64,000 nucleotides of DNA from Rahnella aquatilis CIP 78.65 = ATCC 33071 (GCF_000241955.1 NC_016818.1:2852001-2916000); one strand, 5' to 3'; shown: positions 8,175-17,189, counted from the stretch's first letter. Notes: generated from the sequence alone by a model not told the origin. Made by a program: numbers and translations.

Positions 8175-8921
8175 ATGCTGATCACCGCATATAGCGAACG
8201 CCAGACGCGACACCGCGAAAAAATACAACGACTGCTGAATTTCCTGAAAGAAGAAACGTACAGTGATTTTAAAACGCTGATGCTGCTGTTTGGCTTCAGA
8301 GATCATAAATCGCTGTATTCCCTGCTTTCAAAAGTCGAAGGCATGGGCTTAATACAAAAGCACGTCCTAGTATCGCGCACGATGAAAATTTCATTGTGGG
8401 GAATAACCAGTGACGGGATAGCCGTCGTGTTGACCCCCGACGATGCGCTTTTCCCGGCGCGGTTTGAGCCTTCAAAAATCACCGGCTGGACGCTGGAGCA
8501 TCACCTTGATAATCAGGCGGCCCGGATCATCCTTGAGCAAAAAGGCGCATCCGGGTGGATAAACGGCGACCGCACAACCTTCCTAAGCCGTTATCAGACC
8601 AGTCACCGCCCTGACGGGCTGATTACCCTGCCCGGCGGCACCGTGATCGCCATTGAGACCGAGCGTCGCATGAAAACCAGAGCCCGTTATCAGTCGATTA
8701 TCGCCAGCCATTTACTGGCCCGGACCCGTAAAGACTGGATTTACGTTTTTTATATCGTGCCGGACCCGCAGAAAAAACGCGGTCTTGAACGGCTCTTTGA
8801 CAACATCAGGCACGTCATCGTTAACCATCAGCACATCCCGCTGGAAACCCGCCACCGAAATGTCTTCCGCATCTACACGCTCGACGAGTTGCAACGGCTG
8901 GATTTAGGCAACTGCATATAG
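8175..8921 (+). CDS. mobC-like: MOBC-type relaxase (Replic_Relax family), MobC-like
   Basis: 248 aa from ATG 8175, after AGGGGG; ATG 8172 is too close to it. The N-terminus reads as a winged helix (RLLNFLKEETYSDFKTLMLL and KSLYSLLSKVEGMGLIQKH). The centre carries the D...E-x-E arrangement of this relaxase family: SHRPDGLITL near residue 145 and VIAIETERR near 158, a restriction-endonuclease-like metal site rather than the HUH histidine triad. Such enzymes nick the transfer origin. It pairs with the coupling protein gene just upstream. Length agrees with CloDF13 MobC. Confident on family, less so on activity. Confidence 0.8.
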   Translation: MLITAYSERQTRHREKIQRLLNFLKEETYSDFKTLMLLFGFRDHKSLYSLLSKVEGMGLIQKHVLVSRTMKISLWGITSDGIAVVLTPDDALFPARFEPSKITGWTLEHHLDNQAARIILEQKGASGWINGDRTTFLSRYQTSHRPDGLITLPGGTVIAIETERRMKTRARYQSIIASHLLARTRKDWIYVFYIVPDPQKKRGLERLFDNIRHVIVNHQHIPLETRHRNVFRIYTLDELQRLDLGNCI

Positions 8922-9028
8922 TTGTTCTGTATCACCAACTGCCCCAACCAGCCCACCAGCAGCGCAACGACCGGAAGTAATGCCCTACCGAAATATTCCC
9001 CCATCATCAGAACAGACAGGAGTCCAGA

Positions 9029-9316
9029 ATGAACAGAGAAACTGACAGACTTTCGGACGTACTAACCGAAATGAGCGCAAAAGCGCTGGTGACATGGATG
9101 ACGCATTCCGCGTTAAAGGGCGTGCCACGTGAAGTATTACTGGTTCGCGGCAATGATTTTGTCTATGCCCTTCACGCAAATTTTGTGCTGCTGCGTGATG
9201 TTCTGTCAGAAACACTGGAAGATATTGAGCAGCAGAGTCATGGCCTCGAAGAAAAACTGGATAGTTTGGAACAGCGGCTGCAGACGCTTCAGAAAGATAC
9301 TGATAATTTGTATTAA
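9029..9316 (+). CDS. Small coiled-coil protein of the mob region
   Basis: 95 aa, start ATG 9029 after AGGAG. The second half is a coiled coil with heptad leucines (LEDIEQQSHGLEEKLDSLEQ and on to the C-terminus). No signal peptide or membrane segment. It follows the relaxase gene by about 100 bp on the same strand and shares its base composition, so it probably belongs to the mobilization block. I do not recognise a family; an accessory relaxosome or coupling factor is a guess from position. Confidence 0.55.
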   Translation: MNRETDRLSDVLTEMSAKALVTWMTHSALKGVPREVLLVRGNDFVYALHANFVLLRDVLSETLEDIEQQSHGLEEKLDSLEQRLQTLQKDTDNLY

Positions 9317-9696
9317 CTCAGACTTGACCTGACACAACTACGACACAGGGCCAAACCTAATCTGACAGGCAGCTTTGTGCCATGAGCGGAAGTTGCTAAC
9401 AACAGTCTGTGTGGAACAACGGGGTAGTAGATCATAATGCTTGAAGCTGAGGAGGAATGGATGAGCTTCGATTAGCTTTTGCCGCTGATTATCATCGGAC
9501 CGTTCGGTGCCAGAAGCGAATTTCGCTTTGCACATCCCGCAATAAACTTAGAGACAGGCATGCCCAATCGATTGTATAAACATAGTCAGCCAACCCTCTA
9601 AATGGTACAGTTTTGCGTAGCATTATTACTTAATTATATTAACCAGCTAGTTAGAAATTGTTTGAGTTCCACAAAAAAATATAAGGGAGTTTTATT
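9317..9696. other. Intergenic with a partial dispersed repeat
   Basis: Around 9370-9397 is the right half of the dispersed repeat (GCTTTGTGCCATGAGCGGAAG). A related degenerate piece lies near 9505-9530 (GGTGCCAGAAGCGAATTTCG). From 9600 the DNA turns AT-rich and probably holds the promoter of the ATPase gene that follows. No gene seen. Confidence 0.5.
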
Positions 9697-11193
9697 TTGG
9701 AATTAACACCTTTCTACATAGTGTCATACACATCAGATAGAATAATGTTACCTCTGCATGATGTGGCCGACGGTAAGTCAGGACCAAAAGTTTCAGTTAT
9801 AATCGGACCGAATGGATCCGGAAAAAGTTCAGCAATCGCGAGTTTAGTAGATGAGTTGGAGGTGATGTACCTTCTGTTAACCTCATCTAAAGATAACTTT
9901 AAGAAATTACGCCATCCTAAACAAGCAGAAATTGAATTTAGATATGGCGGGGATATATTTAAAATTATGCGGGATGGATTAGTTCTTACCGCTTTAAAAA
10001 ATGAAGTTACCATCGATATAGACCGAGATTCATTCCCAAAGCATGCATTAGCTGTAGCACATTTACCGACAGATAAATTTAGATTTTCTCGCAATGATGA
10101 TAATTTATTTTATCGGTATTTAGGGTTGCGGCAAGCGACAAATATGGTAACTACAGGTGCTCTTGAAGCAAAAGTAATATCAAGTCTTCTTAATCAATCT
10201 CAATGTAGTAGTTATCATCAGGCACTTGAGGAATGGTTGAAAGTGCTTAATGTTGGAGGTGATTTCGAAATTGAATTTCGGGGTTTGAATACTGATGTAT
10301 TCCACATGGGCGAAATTAAAGACCTCAATAGCATATCCAGACGCATTCAATATCGAAGCGTGGAAGACTATATTAATCATTTACAGGAAACCGTTGATGC
10401 TTCGATAACAGAATCAAGCATTACTATGTTCTTAAGCATTTTTGGTAAAATTTGTAAAGAGTTAGGGGAGGAAAACCTAGACTCCAAAGGCAAGAGAAAA
10501 AACTACATACTTCCCCTCAATTTGCTAATAGATGATAGCAAGATCGATAGCATATCTTGGGATCTAGGGGTGGAAATTATACGCAAACTTCGAATCTCTG
10601 ACGAAATACGCCTAATTGTCAGCAAGAATGGGGAAAAAAAAGCATTTTCTGATCTAAGCTCAGGAGAACGCTGTGTCATTGGTACAGTGGCACGCTTGTT
10701 TGAATTCGCTACAGAAAGATGTGTAATTGCTATTGATGAACCCGAAGTGAGTTTACATCCCTCATGGCAGATAAAATATATACCCACACTAATGAAAGCA
10801 ATGAAACATCTAAAGTCGGCACATGTTTTAATTGCAACTCACTCGCATTTTTTAGTTTCGGATGTGGATGAGTCTTCATCGCTTATTATAGCAAGTAACA
10901 ATGATGTGGGGCAGATTCAGTTTGATAGATTTGATGGGGATGTTTATGGTAGGACTCCCGATAACATTCTCTATAGGGTATTTGGTGTTGGTGCTGCGAC
11001 AAATTTCTACGTTGAGCATGATCTCTCCGAGGCCCTTCAAATTCTTTCCGAACCAGAAAATATGAATTTTGTTAAACTTAAAGAAATTAGAAGACGGCTT
11101 AATAGAGTTTCGGCAGATGATAATCCAGCTTTTAATGAAATATTAAATATTATAGATAAATCTTTGGAAGGGGTTAATGATGCTAAAAATTAA
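9697..11193 (+). CDS. ptuA-like: AAA-family ATPase, Septu PtuA-like
   Basis: 498 aa, start TTG 9697 with AAGGGAG 7 nt upstream. ABC/SMC-like ATPase: Walker A IIGPNGSGKSS near residues 36-45, signature SDLSSGERC near 320, Walker B CVIAIDEPEVSLHPSW near 340, and a distal histidine in ATHSHFLVSD. The middle is long and divergent, as in PtuA and OLD-like ATPases. The next gene encodes an HNH nuclease and overlaps by 14 bp, which is the type I Septu (PtuAB) anti-phage layout. The pair is AT-rich against the mob genes, consistent with a separately acquired defence cassette. Defence role is inferred from family and layout. Confidence 0.8.
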   Translation: MELTPFYIVSYTSDRIMLPLHDVADGKSGPKVSVIIGPNGSGKSSAIASLVDELEVMYLLLTSSKDNFKKLRHPKQAEIEFRYGGDIFKIMRDGLVLTALKNEVTIDIDRDSFPKHALAVAHLPTDKFRFSRNDDNLFYRYLGLRQATNMVTTGALEAKVISSLLNQSQCSSYHQALEEWLKVLNVGGDFEIEFRGLNTDVFHMGEIKDLNSISRRIQYRSVEDYINHLQETVDASITESSITMFLSIFGKICKELGEENLDSKGKRKNYILPLNLLIDDSKIDSISWDLGVEIIRKLRISDEIRLIVSKNGEKKAFSDLSSGERCVIGTVARLFEFATERCVIAIDEPEVSLHPSWQIKYIPTLMKAMKHLKSAHVLIATHSHFLVSDVDESSSLIIASNNDVGQIQFDRFDGDVYGRTPDNILYRVFGVGAATNFYVEHDLSEALQILSEPENMNFVKLKEIRRRLNRVSADDNPAFNEILNIIDKSLEGVNDAKN

Positions 11194-11797
11194 TAACCCT
11201 GCAACTATCGACCCTGCCGTTCAGAGAAAACTGGATGATATTCCCGAAGTTGAACGCCCAATAAAATGGGATACTTCAAGAACTAATGCTATTAAAAACT
11301 TCAGAAATGAAATCATGACACATGGGTTAAAGGAGCAAGATAACAGATGTGCCTGGTGCACGCTTCCTGTTGGCGCAACTGGCAGAAGAACTGCTCATAG
11401 AGATCACATTGCTCCGAAGAAGCTTTATCCAAAATGGACATTTCATGCGAAAAATCTGGTTGTCGTATGCGAATACTGTAATGGTTTCGCTGTTAAATGC
11501 GACCTTGATACCGTTAAAACAGAAAAAGCAGCTTATGATGACATGGAGTTTTTTATAGTACATCCGTACCTTCACGACACCGAAAAACACATTCGATTCC
11601 GTGAAAAAGAAGGAAATGAACCAGGGGTTGTTGTTGAAGGAATTACTCCAGAAGGTATTTGGACGGTCAATCAACTCAAGCTTTATGAAGATGGATTAAC
11701 AGTACTTCGTGCACAAGAACTAGTTTATTATCGCAAGATAAATAAACTCCCTCATCACTTCCAAATTCTTCTAAATAAAGCGACTGGCCGTGAGTAA
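11180..11797 (+). CDS. ptuB-like: HNH endonuclease, Septu PtuB-like
   Basis: 205 aa from ATG 11180 (AAGGGG upstream; ATG 11177 also possible). The HNH core is intact: CAWCTLPVG, then AHRDHIAPKKLYP, then LVVVCEYCNGF, giving two zinc-binding CxxC pairs and the catalytic DH. In Septu systems this subunit cuts nucleic acid and is controlled by the ATPase encoded just upstream. The 14-bp overlap implies translational coupling. Downstream of the HNH domain is a domain of about 110 aa with no motif I can name. An alternative is a retron-linked PtuB, but no retron reverse transcriptase is nearby. Confidence 0.8.
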   Translation: MLKINNPATIDPAVQRKLDDIPEVERPIKWDTSRTNAIKNFRNEIMTHGLKEQDNRCAWCTLPVGATGRRTAHRDHIAPKKLYPKWTFHAKNLVVVCEYCNGFAVKCDLDTVKTEKAAYDDMEFFIVHPYLHDTEKHIRFREKEGNEPGVVVEGITPEGIWTVNQLKLYEDGLTVLRAQELVYYRKINKLPHHFQILLNKATGRE

Positions 11798-11840
11798 CAT
11801 ATGAAGTTCAGGCTAATAGTATTAGTTAGCCAACATTGAT

Positions 11841-11907
11841 GTCCGCTCTTCGCTCACAGCGGACACCGCCCTGCTTGCCAGTCTGCTTCGTGCCATGAGC
11901 GGAAGTT
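11841..11907. repeat. Dispersed palindromic intergenic repeat, copy A
   Basis: About 67 nt beginning GTCCGCTCTTCGCTCACAGC and ending GTGCCATGAGCGGAAG. A near-identical copy lies at 17951-18019, and diverged copies near 12830 and 14185. The ends are complementary (CTTCCGC against GCGGAAG in the full copy), so it can fold. It sits just after the Septu-like pair. Confidence 0.75.
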
Positions 11908-11957
11908 GAAGGACTTATGGTAAAACGGTTGTATTAGGGGGTGAGCCTGACAGATTG

Positions 11958-12175
11958 TTATTCAACACGTATCACATCAGGATGACGCTCTGTTGCTGCT
12001 TCATGGAAAATATCGCCCAGCCAGCCAATGATCTCGTCTTCTGCCATACTGTCCGGAATAGTAATATTGTAAAGTCGGGAAAGTTTTCGCTCTGTCAGGT
12101 CTGCGCGAAATATCAGTAGCGATCATCTTCGCGCTTGATCCCAATGTGTCGTCCCAATACGTTGTAAATCAACAT
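11958..12175 (-). pseudogene. Frameshifted small gene, DUF7661-like
   Basis: Starting at ATG 12175 the frame gives MLIYNVLGRHIGIKREDDRY and then stops; resuming one base back gives LIFRADLTERKLSRLYNITI and continues through GWLGDIFHEAATERHPDVIRVE to a stop at 11958. Together this is a normal-looking protein of about 72 aa, similar to what I recall of small DUF7661 proteins. A single base loss near 12118 explains the break; a sequencing error is possible. Its ATG overlaps the stop of the upstream GNAT gene (TAATG), so the two formed an operon. Confidence 0.6.
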
Positions 12176-12705
12176 TATTGTTTGTGCCATTCGGCATGGG
12201 TCAGTGTAAACAGCATGCTGGCTGGAGCATTTTCCACATCATGAATGTCACGTACATACCTTAGTCCGGCATTCGTTAGGACTTTCTGTGACGCCAGGTG
12301 ATTTGCTCTTACTGTGGCAGATATATCAGGCAGTTTGAGCTCATTAAACCCATAGCTGACCGCATAGTTAGCAAACTCTGTCGCCAGGCCTTTTCCCCAT
12401 GACTCAGTGGAGAAACGATATCCCAAGTTATTGATAGAAATATCGGCATAACTGCGGATGTTTAGCCCGCCAAAACCGATAATCCTTTCAGGATTCTCTT
12501 TTAACGAGATAGCCCAGTTTCCGAAACCGTAATCTTCCCAGTGTTTAAGCCATCGAGCCAAGACATCACGAGCATAATCAATATCAGGATACGGTCCTGC
12601 AGGATTAAACGTATTTGTGGCAGGGTCGCCATAAATTCTGAAAAGATCATCTCCGTCTGAGTTGATTACAGGGCGAAGATGCAGTCGAGAGGTAGTTATC
12701 GGCAA
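12175..12705 (-). CDS. GNAT N-acetyltransferase, RimJ/RimL type
   Basis: 176 aa. Starts TTSRLHLRPVINSDGDDLFR, the typical opening of RimJ/RimL-like acetyltransferases, and keeps GFGGLNIR, the acetyl-CoA loop region YRFSTESWGKGLATEFA, and ATVRANHLASQKVLTNAGL near the C-terminus. These enzymes acetylate amino groups of proteins or small molecules from acetyl-CoA. The substrate is unknown. Its stop overlaps the start of the broken small gene downstream. Base composition is more balanced than the neighbouring AT-rich genes, pointing to a different source. Confidence 0.85.
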   Translation of the reverse strand: MPITTSRLHLRPVINSDGDDLFRIYGDPATNTFNPAGPYPDIDYARDVLARWLKHWEDYGFGNWAISLKENPERIIGFGGLNIRSYADISINNLGYRFSTESWGKGLATEFANYAVSYGFNELKLPDISATVRANHLASQKVLTNAGLRYVRDIHDVENAPASMLFTLTHAEWHKQ

Positions 12706-12829
12706 AATGTCTCCTGAGTTTTTGATTCATTCAATGAGTTATCTTGCTGTTTTTATAACCAAAACCCTTCAGATTCACAACAGGGATGTTATGCTTAAAA
12801 TGATGAAAATATTTAGTAGTCCTCAGTAA

Positions 12830-12897
12830 ACGTCTGCTGTTCGCTCTCAGCTGACTTTGGGCTTAGTTTGCTTGTCCGCTCATGCCATGAGCGGACA
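12830..12897. repeat. Dispersed palindromic repeat, diverged copy B
   Basis: ACGTCTGCTGTTCGCTCTCA begins the copy, which ends with TCATGCCATGAGCGGACAAG. It shares the TGTTCGCTC and GTCCGCTCATGCCATGAGCGG parts with the other copies but differs in the middle. It lies in the gap between the GNAT gene and the HEPN-like gene. Confidence 0.55.
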
Positions 12898-13101
12898 AGC
12901 AAAGATGCTCCTTGGGAAAATGTTTAAATTATCTCTTTAAACCAATTATTTAAATTAATATTTTTTCTAAGAAACCTTGAAAACATCTGTTTTTTAGATG
13001 TAATATCAGGTTTAGCATATTATCAAAGTAAATTATAAGTTTAAATAACATGAGCCAACCATTATGATTTTATCTTCATTCAAAGCTAAAGGAATCATTC
13101 A

Positions 13102-14061
13102 ATGAATCCCGAACTTAATTTAGCCTGCAATATAAGGATTTTAGAGTCAAATGAAAAGTATAAGTACATTGCAAGTTATTTGTTTTTCTACTCCTTATTA
13201 ATTTCAATACGACAGAATCATGAAAAACTTATCTGTGACTTGTCAGATTTACAAGATTTAAATTTCAAAACCGATAAAACCAACATTTTAGATAAAAAAG
13301 TTAGAGTGCAGAACTCTTTGTTAAACCTTTTGAATTCCCATAAATTCTTCATTGACATTTTGGAACGGGAATATAAAAAAACAGAGCCTAAAATGTACCG
13401 GCGTTTTAAGACTGTCGCTGCTTATCATTATGATAATGATTTTAATTATCGTATGTTCGAGGCTTTAAGAAATTATTGCCAGCACGCTAACATAATACCC
13501 ATGGATATTTTTTCTAATTTCGAAGGTATGAGCTATATATTTATAAATAAGCAAGAACTTGGTAAGGATATTAAAATAAAAAAGAAGATTAAAGGCGAGA
13601 TTGACTCCCCTCATCCTATCGAGTTAAATTCTATCGTTGTTGAATGGACAGATACTGCCTCGCATATACATGAACTCGTTTTGGATTATTTTGCATACAA
13701 AGCAAAGCCAGTTGTTGATGATTACCTAGGTCAACTAGGGATGAATACACTCTCAATAAGTTCAGATCCTGACGTAATGGAAGCCCTTCGTTCAGTCGAG
13801 TTGAAAATTATTAAAAAGAACATTTTATTCCCAGTTTTGCCTGACCCCAGAATAGCTGTAAATAGTATTCATGAAAGACTAAAAACTTCAGAACACGTAG
13901 AGAGATACTTAAGAATGCAGAAAATCTATCTTAGTAACCGATCTGCTAAAAATTCAAAGCGACATCTAAGTAAATTAGGCGCCGATTTTGAATTTCCGAG
14001 ATTTGACACATTGTTTTTTAAAAACATAAATAAATGGTTAAATGGTGAGGATCCTTTTTAA
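13102..14061 (+). CDS. Uncharacterised helical protein with a HEPN-like RNase motif
   Basis: 319 aa, start ATG 13102, AT-rich. No signal peptide; a short hydrophobic stretch near residues 24-38 (IASYLFFYSLLISI) may be buried. Residues near 128 read FEALRNYCQHAN, which fits the R-N-x-x-x-H (Rx4-6H) signature of HEPN ribonucleases, in a helical context with EYKKTEPKMYRRF just before. HEPN proteins are common toxins and abortive-infection effectors. No antitoxin neighbour is seen, and the region carries defence-like genes. The family itself is not recognised, so the nuclease idea rests on one motif. Confidence 0.55.
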   Translation: MNPELNLACNIRILESNEKYKYIASYLFFYSLLISIRQNHEKLICDLSDLQDLNFKTDKTNILDKKVRVQNSLLNLLNSHKFFIDILEREYKKTEPKMYRRFKTVAAYHYDNDFNYRMFEALRNYCQHANIIPMDIFSNFEGMSYIFINKQELGKDIKIKKKIKGEIDSPHPIELNSIVVEWTDTASHIHELVLDYFAYKAKPVVDDYLGQLGMNTLSISSDPDVMEALRSVELKIIKKNILFPVLPDPRIAVNSIHERLKTSEHVERYLRMQKIYLSNRSAKNSKRHLSKLGADFEFPRFDTLFFKNINKWLNGEDPF

Positions 14062-14184
14062 TTAAAACATTACACGTTCTAAGTTTATAAGAACACCACC
14101 ATAAAGCCATGGAAGAATTATGAGCTACAAACAGCCACTAATTAATATAAACATATTTTTTAATGGATTAGTCTTGGAAGACAG

Positions 14185-14249
14185 TGTGGCTACGTCCGCC
14201 TTTCGCTCATAGCAGACCTCGCCACGCTTCGGGCAGTCCGCTACGTGCC
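14185..14249. repeat. Dispersed repeat copy C, apparently split by the IS110 element
   Basis: TACGTCCGCCTTTCGCTCAT begins this copy and GTCCGCTACGTGCCA ends its left part. The matching right-hand piece (GAAGCGGAC) appears at about 15750, after the IS110 transposase gene. The element therefore seems to sit between the GTGCCA and AGCGGA parts of the repeat. Confidence 0.5.
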
Positions 14250-14250
14250 A

Positions 14251-14483
14251 AATATAGTCATTCGAACCCTGAGGGTTACACTTTTAAGTGATTCAGGGTA
14301 TGCGCTTACTGGTTACGAATATTGTGCCAGAATCATGTGATTTGATGATTGCCGCTTTGCTTTCGAGCCAGTAAGTGCTCCACGTTCGCTAACGAATACT
14401 CAGGGCATGCAGATAAACTGCTGACTATATTTCTTTCGAAGGGCGTGGAATGCATACCAATCCCCGGTTAAAAGGAGTTGGTG
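14251..14483 (+). ncRNA. Candidate bridge RNA region of the IS110 element
   Basis: IS110-group elements carry a structured RNA in the non-coding left end that pairs with donor and target DNA. This 230-nt gap before the transposase has foldable parts (ACCCTGAGGGT near 14266) and repeats a motif found at the element's right end (CAGGGCATG near 14401, CAGGGCGTG near 15741). The RNA's exact bounds cannot be set by eye. Confidence 0.4.
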
Positions 14484-15722
14484 ATGACTGCTATAGATCA
14501 GTTTGCTGCTCATGTTGGTTTGGACTGGGCGGATAAAAAGCACGATGTCTGCGTTCAGTTTAAAAACGGTGAGCGCACATTCCATGTGATTAACCATACG
14601 CCGGAAGCGCTTGATACCTGGCTCAATGAGTTGCACCAGAAGGTCAAAGGCAGGATCGCTATCGCCCTTGAACTGAAGAAAGGTCCGGTAGTATATGCTC
14701 TCCAGAAATACCCCTTTATTACTGTCTTTCCTGTACACGCGTTATCATTGGCCCGCTATCGGCAGACCTTCTGGCCAAGTGGTGCGAAGGATGATCCTCA
14801 GGATGCCGAGTTGGCGTTAGATCTGATGCTTCGCTATCCCCAAAAGATAAAAGCCATCGAATCCGACAATGCTGATATCCGTTTACTTCTACAACTAGTC
14901 GAGCAGCGTAGGCTGCTGGTAGAAGACAAACGCCGCTTTGTTAATCGGCTCATTAACACGCTTAAGCAGTATTATCCTCAACCCCTGGAATGGTTCTCGC
15001 ATCGGGACAGTTCATTGTTCTGTGAGCTCATAATCCGCTGGCCAAGCCTGCAACAGCTCAAACGTGCCCGGAGTGATACCGTCCGTCATTTTATGAACGC
15101 AAGAGGTGGTCCCGCTGTTGCGTATACAGAACAGCGGGTCACAAGCATTGCCAACGCGATTCCCTTGACCACTGATAAAAGTGTCATCGAGGCGAACGCG
15201 CTAATGGCAACAGCTCTTGCATCACAAATCAAACTTGTAGGTGAACTTATCAGAACCTACGACGAACGAATCGAATCGTTATTCGATAAGCTTCCGGATG
15301 CAGAGCTGTTCAAATCACTACCGGGCATGGGGCCGTGTATGGGCCCACGTATGCTTGCCGCACTGGGTGATAACCGCGACCGCTTCAACAGCGCTGAGGA
15401 AATTCAAAACTACGCAGGTATTGCACCGGTGACTGAACGAAGTGGCCAGAAATCCTGGGTTCACTGGCGATGGCAGTGTGCCAAGTTCGTCAGGCAAACC
15501 TTTGTCGAATGGGCCGCCAAAACGGTTAACTCATCATACTGGGCCAAGCTGTATTATCAGAGGATGCGAGAAAAAGGAAAATCTCATCAATCAGCGATCC
15601 GGGCTCTGGCATTCAAATGGATAAGGATTATTTACCGCTGCTGGAAGACCAGAACCCGTTATGACGAAGCGAAATATTTGCTGGCACTGGAAGCGCGAAA
15701 ATCGCCTTTACTAATGCTGTAG
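14484..15722 (+). CDS. IS110-family DEDD transposase
   Basis: 412 aa from ATG 14484 (AAGGAG 6 nt upstream). The N-terminal RuvC-like DEDD domain shows HVGLDWADKKHDV (first Asp), IAIALELKKG (Glu) and SGAKDDPQDAELALDL (Asp pair). The C-terminal transposase_20-type domain contains LFKSLPGMGPCMGPRMLAAL and the serine region NYAGIAPVTERSG. It should recombine DNA guided by its bridge RNA. The gene is intact. A diverged antisense fragment of a related transposase lies near 47484-47575, so the replicon has met this family more than once. Confidence 0.92.
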   Translation: MTAIDQFAAHVGLDWADKKHDVCVQFKNGERTFHVINHTPEALDTWLNELHQKVKGRIAIALELKKGPVVYALQKYPFITVFPVHALSLARYRQTFWPSGAKDDPQDAELALDLMLRYPQKIKAIESDNADIRLLLQLVEQRRLLVEDKRRFVNRLINTLKQYYPQPLEWFSHRDSSLFCELIIRWPSLQQLKRARSDTVRHFMNARGGPAVAYTEQRVTSIANAIPLTTDKSVIEANALMATALASQIKLVGELIRTYDERIESLFDKLPDAELFKSLPGMGPCMGPRMLAALGDNRDRFNSAEEIQNYAGIAPVTERSGQKSWVHWRWQCAKFVRQTFVEWAAKTVNSSYWAKLYYQRMREKGKSHQSAIRALAFKWIRIIYRCWKTRTRYDEAKYLLALEARKSPLLML

Positions 15723-15810
15723 AAAGCTTGTCGAATGTCTCAGGGCGTGAAGCGGACTTTGCAAATATCACTGTTTTAATTAGAGGATAACAGGTCATAA
15801 TATGTGGGCC

Positions 15811-16248
15811 TCATTGACTGCGTTCCATCAATTCAAGCGTCTGACCATCAGGGCTTTGTAAATATATTACTCTGGTTCCCTGCATGGGGCCTGACAACAC
15901 TGTCTGAGGTTTACCCGGCGTCTTCCAGCCGTAGTCCGATACTTTGCCCAAGAGCGTATCAAGATCCTCAACTATAAAAGCAAGGTGAGCGTAGCCTGGG
16001 ATATAGGGCGCTGAAGGTTCTTCTGGCTGCTCAATGTTATTGTATTGTAGTAATTCAATTTGAATATCAGCCAGTTCAAGCAAAGCCATTCGTACATCAG
16101 CTCCCCTTGCACCTGTTACCTCATCGATTATAGGTCCAGACATTTTTCCTTCACGTAATAATTTACCTCCAAGAATCTGAGTCCAAAATAATAATGAGTC
16201 TTCAATGTTTTTAACTGAAAAACCAACGTGATTAACACTTAAGATCAT
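15811..16248 (-). CDS. VOC-family protein (glyoxalase/epimerase-like)
   Basis: 145 aa from ATG 16248, with AGG 8 nt upstream. Two beta-alpha-beta-beta-beta units; likely metal ligands are H in VNHVGFSV, E in IELLQY, H in GYAHLAFIVED and E in LELMER. The layout is like methylmalonyl-CoA epimerase or glyoxalase I, but VOC proteins cover many reactions and the substrate cannot be read off. It stands alone between two insertion sequences with no obvious operon partner. Confidence 0.8.
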   Translation of the reverse strand: MILSVNHVGFSVKNIEDSLLFWTQILGGKLLREGKMSGPIIDEVTGARGADVRMALLELADIQIELLQYNNIEQPEEPSAPYIPGYAHLAFIVEDLDTLLGKVSDYGWKTPGKPQTVLSGPMQGTRVIYLQSPDGQTLELMERSQ

Positions 16249-16355
16249 GCAATTACCTGCTGAGTTTTGAAAATTCATCATCCAACTATATAGAAAGCCT
16301 GCTTTATTTCTACACGATAAATGCGCTGACCTGCCCCCAGGATTAGATACAACCG

Positions 16356-17189
16356 TCAGTTAGTAATGTCGGTTTGTTTACCTTCACATTTTCCATTTCG
16401 CCACCGTGCTGCAAACTCTGATGGCGTCAGATAATTCAGTGCCGAATGTGGACGACACTCGTTATAATCCTGCCTCCAGTCGTTAATGGTTTTCCTGGCG
16501 TGAACGATATCGCTGAACCAGTGTTCGTTCAGACACTCATCGCGAAAGCGTCCGTTAAAACTCTCAATAAATCCGTTCTGCGTTGGCTTACCTGGCTGGA
16601 TAAGCCGTAGTTCCACACCATGCTCAAAGGCCCATTGATCGAGCGCGCGGCAGGTAAATTCCGGGCCCTGATCGGTTCTTATTGTCGCCGGATAGCCCCG
16701 AAACAACGCGATGCTGTCCAGAATACGCGTGACCTGAACGCCTGAAATACCGAAAGCAGCGGTGATCGTCAGACACTCCTTCGTGAAATCATCCACACAG
16801 GTCAGGCACTTGATCCTGCGACCGTTGACCAGTGCGTCCATAACGAAATCCATCGACCATGTAAGGTTCGGCGCATCCGGGCGAAGAAGCGGAAACCGTT
16901 CGGTCGCCAGCCCTTTACGGCGTCGTCTGCGTTTTACGCTCAGTCCATTAAGGTGGTAAATACGGTATACCCGCTTGTGATTGACGTGAAGGCCCTCCCT
17001 ACGCAGCAACTGCCAGATACGCCGATAACCAAAACGTCTGCGTTCAAGCGCCAGCTCAGTAATACGCCCTGATAAATGTGCATCAGCAGCCGGACGCTGA
17101 GCATCATAACGGCAGGTCGACAGGGACAAACCTGTAAGCCTGCAGGCACGACGTTGCGACAGACCGGTCGCATCACACATCAACATCAC
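16356..17189 (-). CDS. IS3-family transposase OrfB, DDE catalytic subunit
   Basis: 277 aa. HTH_21 region ([20 protein letters not shown]) followed by an rve integrase core: [10 protein letters not shown] (first D), RTDQGPEF (second D) and [20 protein letters not shown] (E). Ends with [16 protein letters not shown] as usual. In IS3 elements OrfB is mostly made as an OrfAB fusion by -1 frameshifting from the upstream orfA; the 23-bp gap between the frames here fits. Appears intact. Confidence 0.92.
   Translation of the reverse strand: MMLMCDATGLSQRRACRLTGLSLSTCRYDAQRPAADAHLSGRITELALERRRFGYRRIWQLLRREGLHVNHKRVYRIYHLNGLSVKRRRRRKGLATERFPLLRPDAPNLTWSMDFVMDALVNGRRIKCLTCVDDFTKECLTITAAFGISGVQVTRILDSIALFRGYPATIRTDQGPEFTCRALDQWAFEHGVELRLIQPGKPTQNGFIESFNGRFRDECLNEHWFSDIVHARKTINDWRQDYNECRPHSALNYLTPSEFAARWRNGKCEGKQTDITN

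Larger units (their letters stand above)
14250..15748 (+). mobile_element. IS110-family insertion sequence (ends approximate)
   Basis: One DEDD transposase gene with about 230 nt of non-coding DNA upstream and about 25 nt downstream before the host repeat resumes. IS110-group elements lack clear terminal inverted repeats and target duplications, so the ends are set only by the break in the flanking palindromic repeat. Short similar motifs CAGGG(T/C)(A/G)TG occur at about 14296, 14401 and 15741, that is in the left non-coding region and at the right end. Confidence 0.65.
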
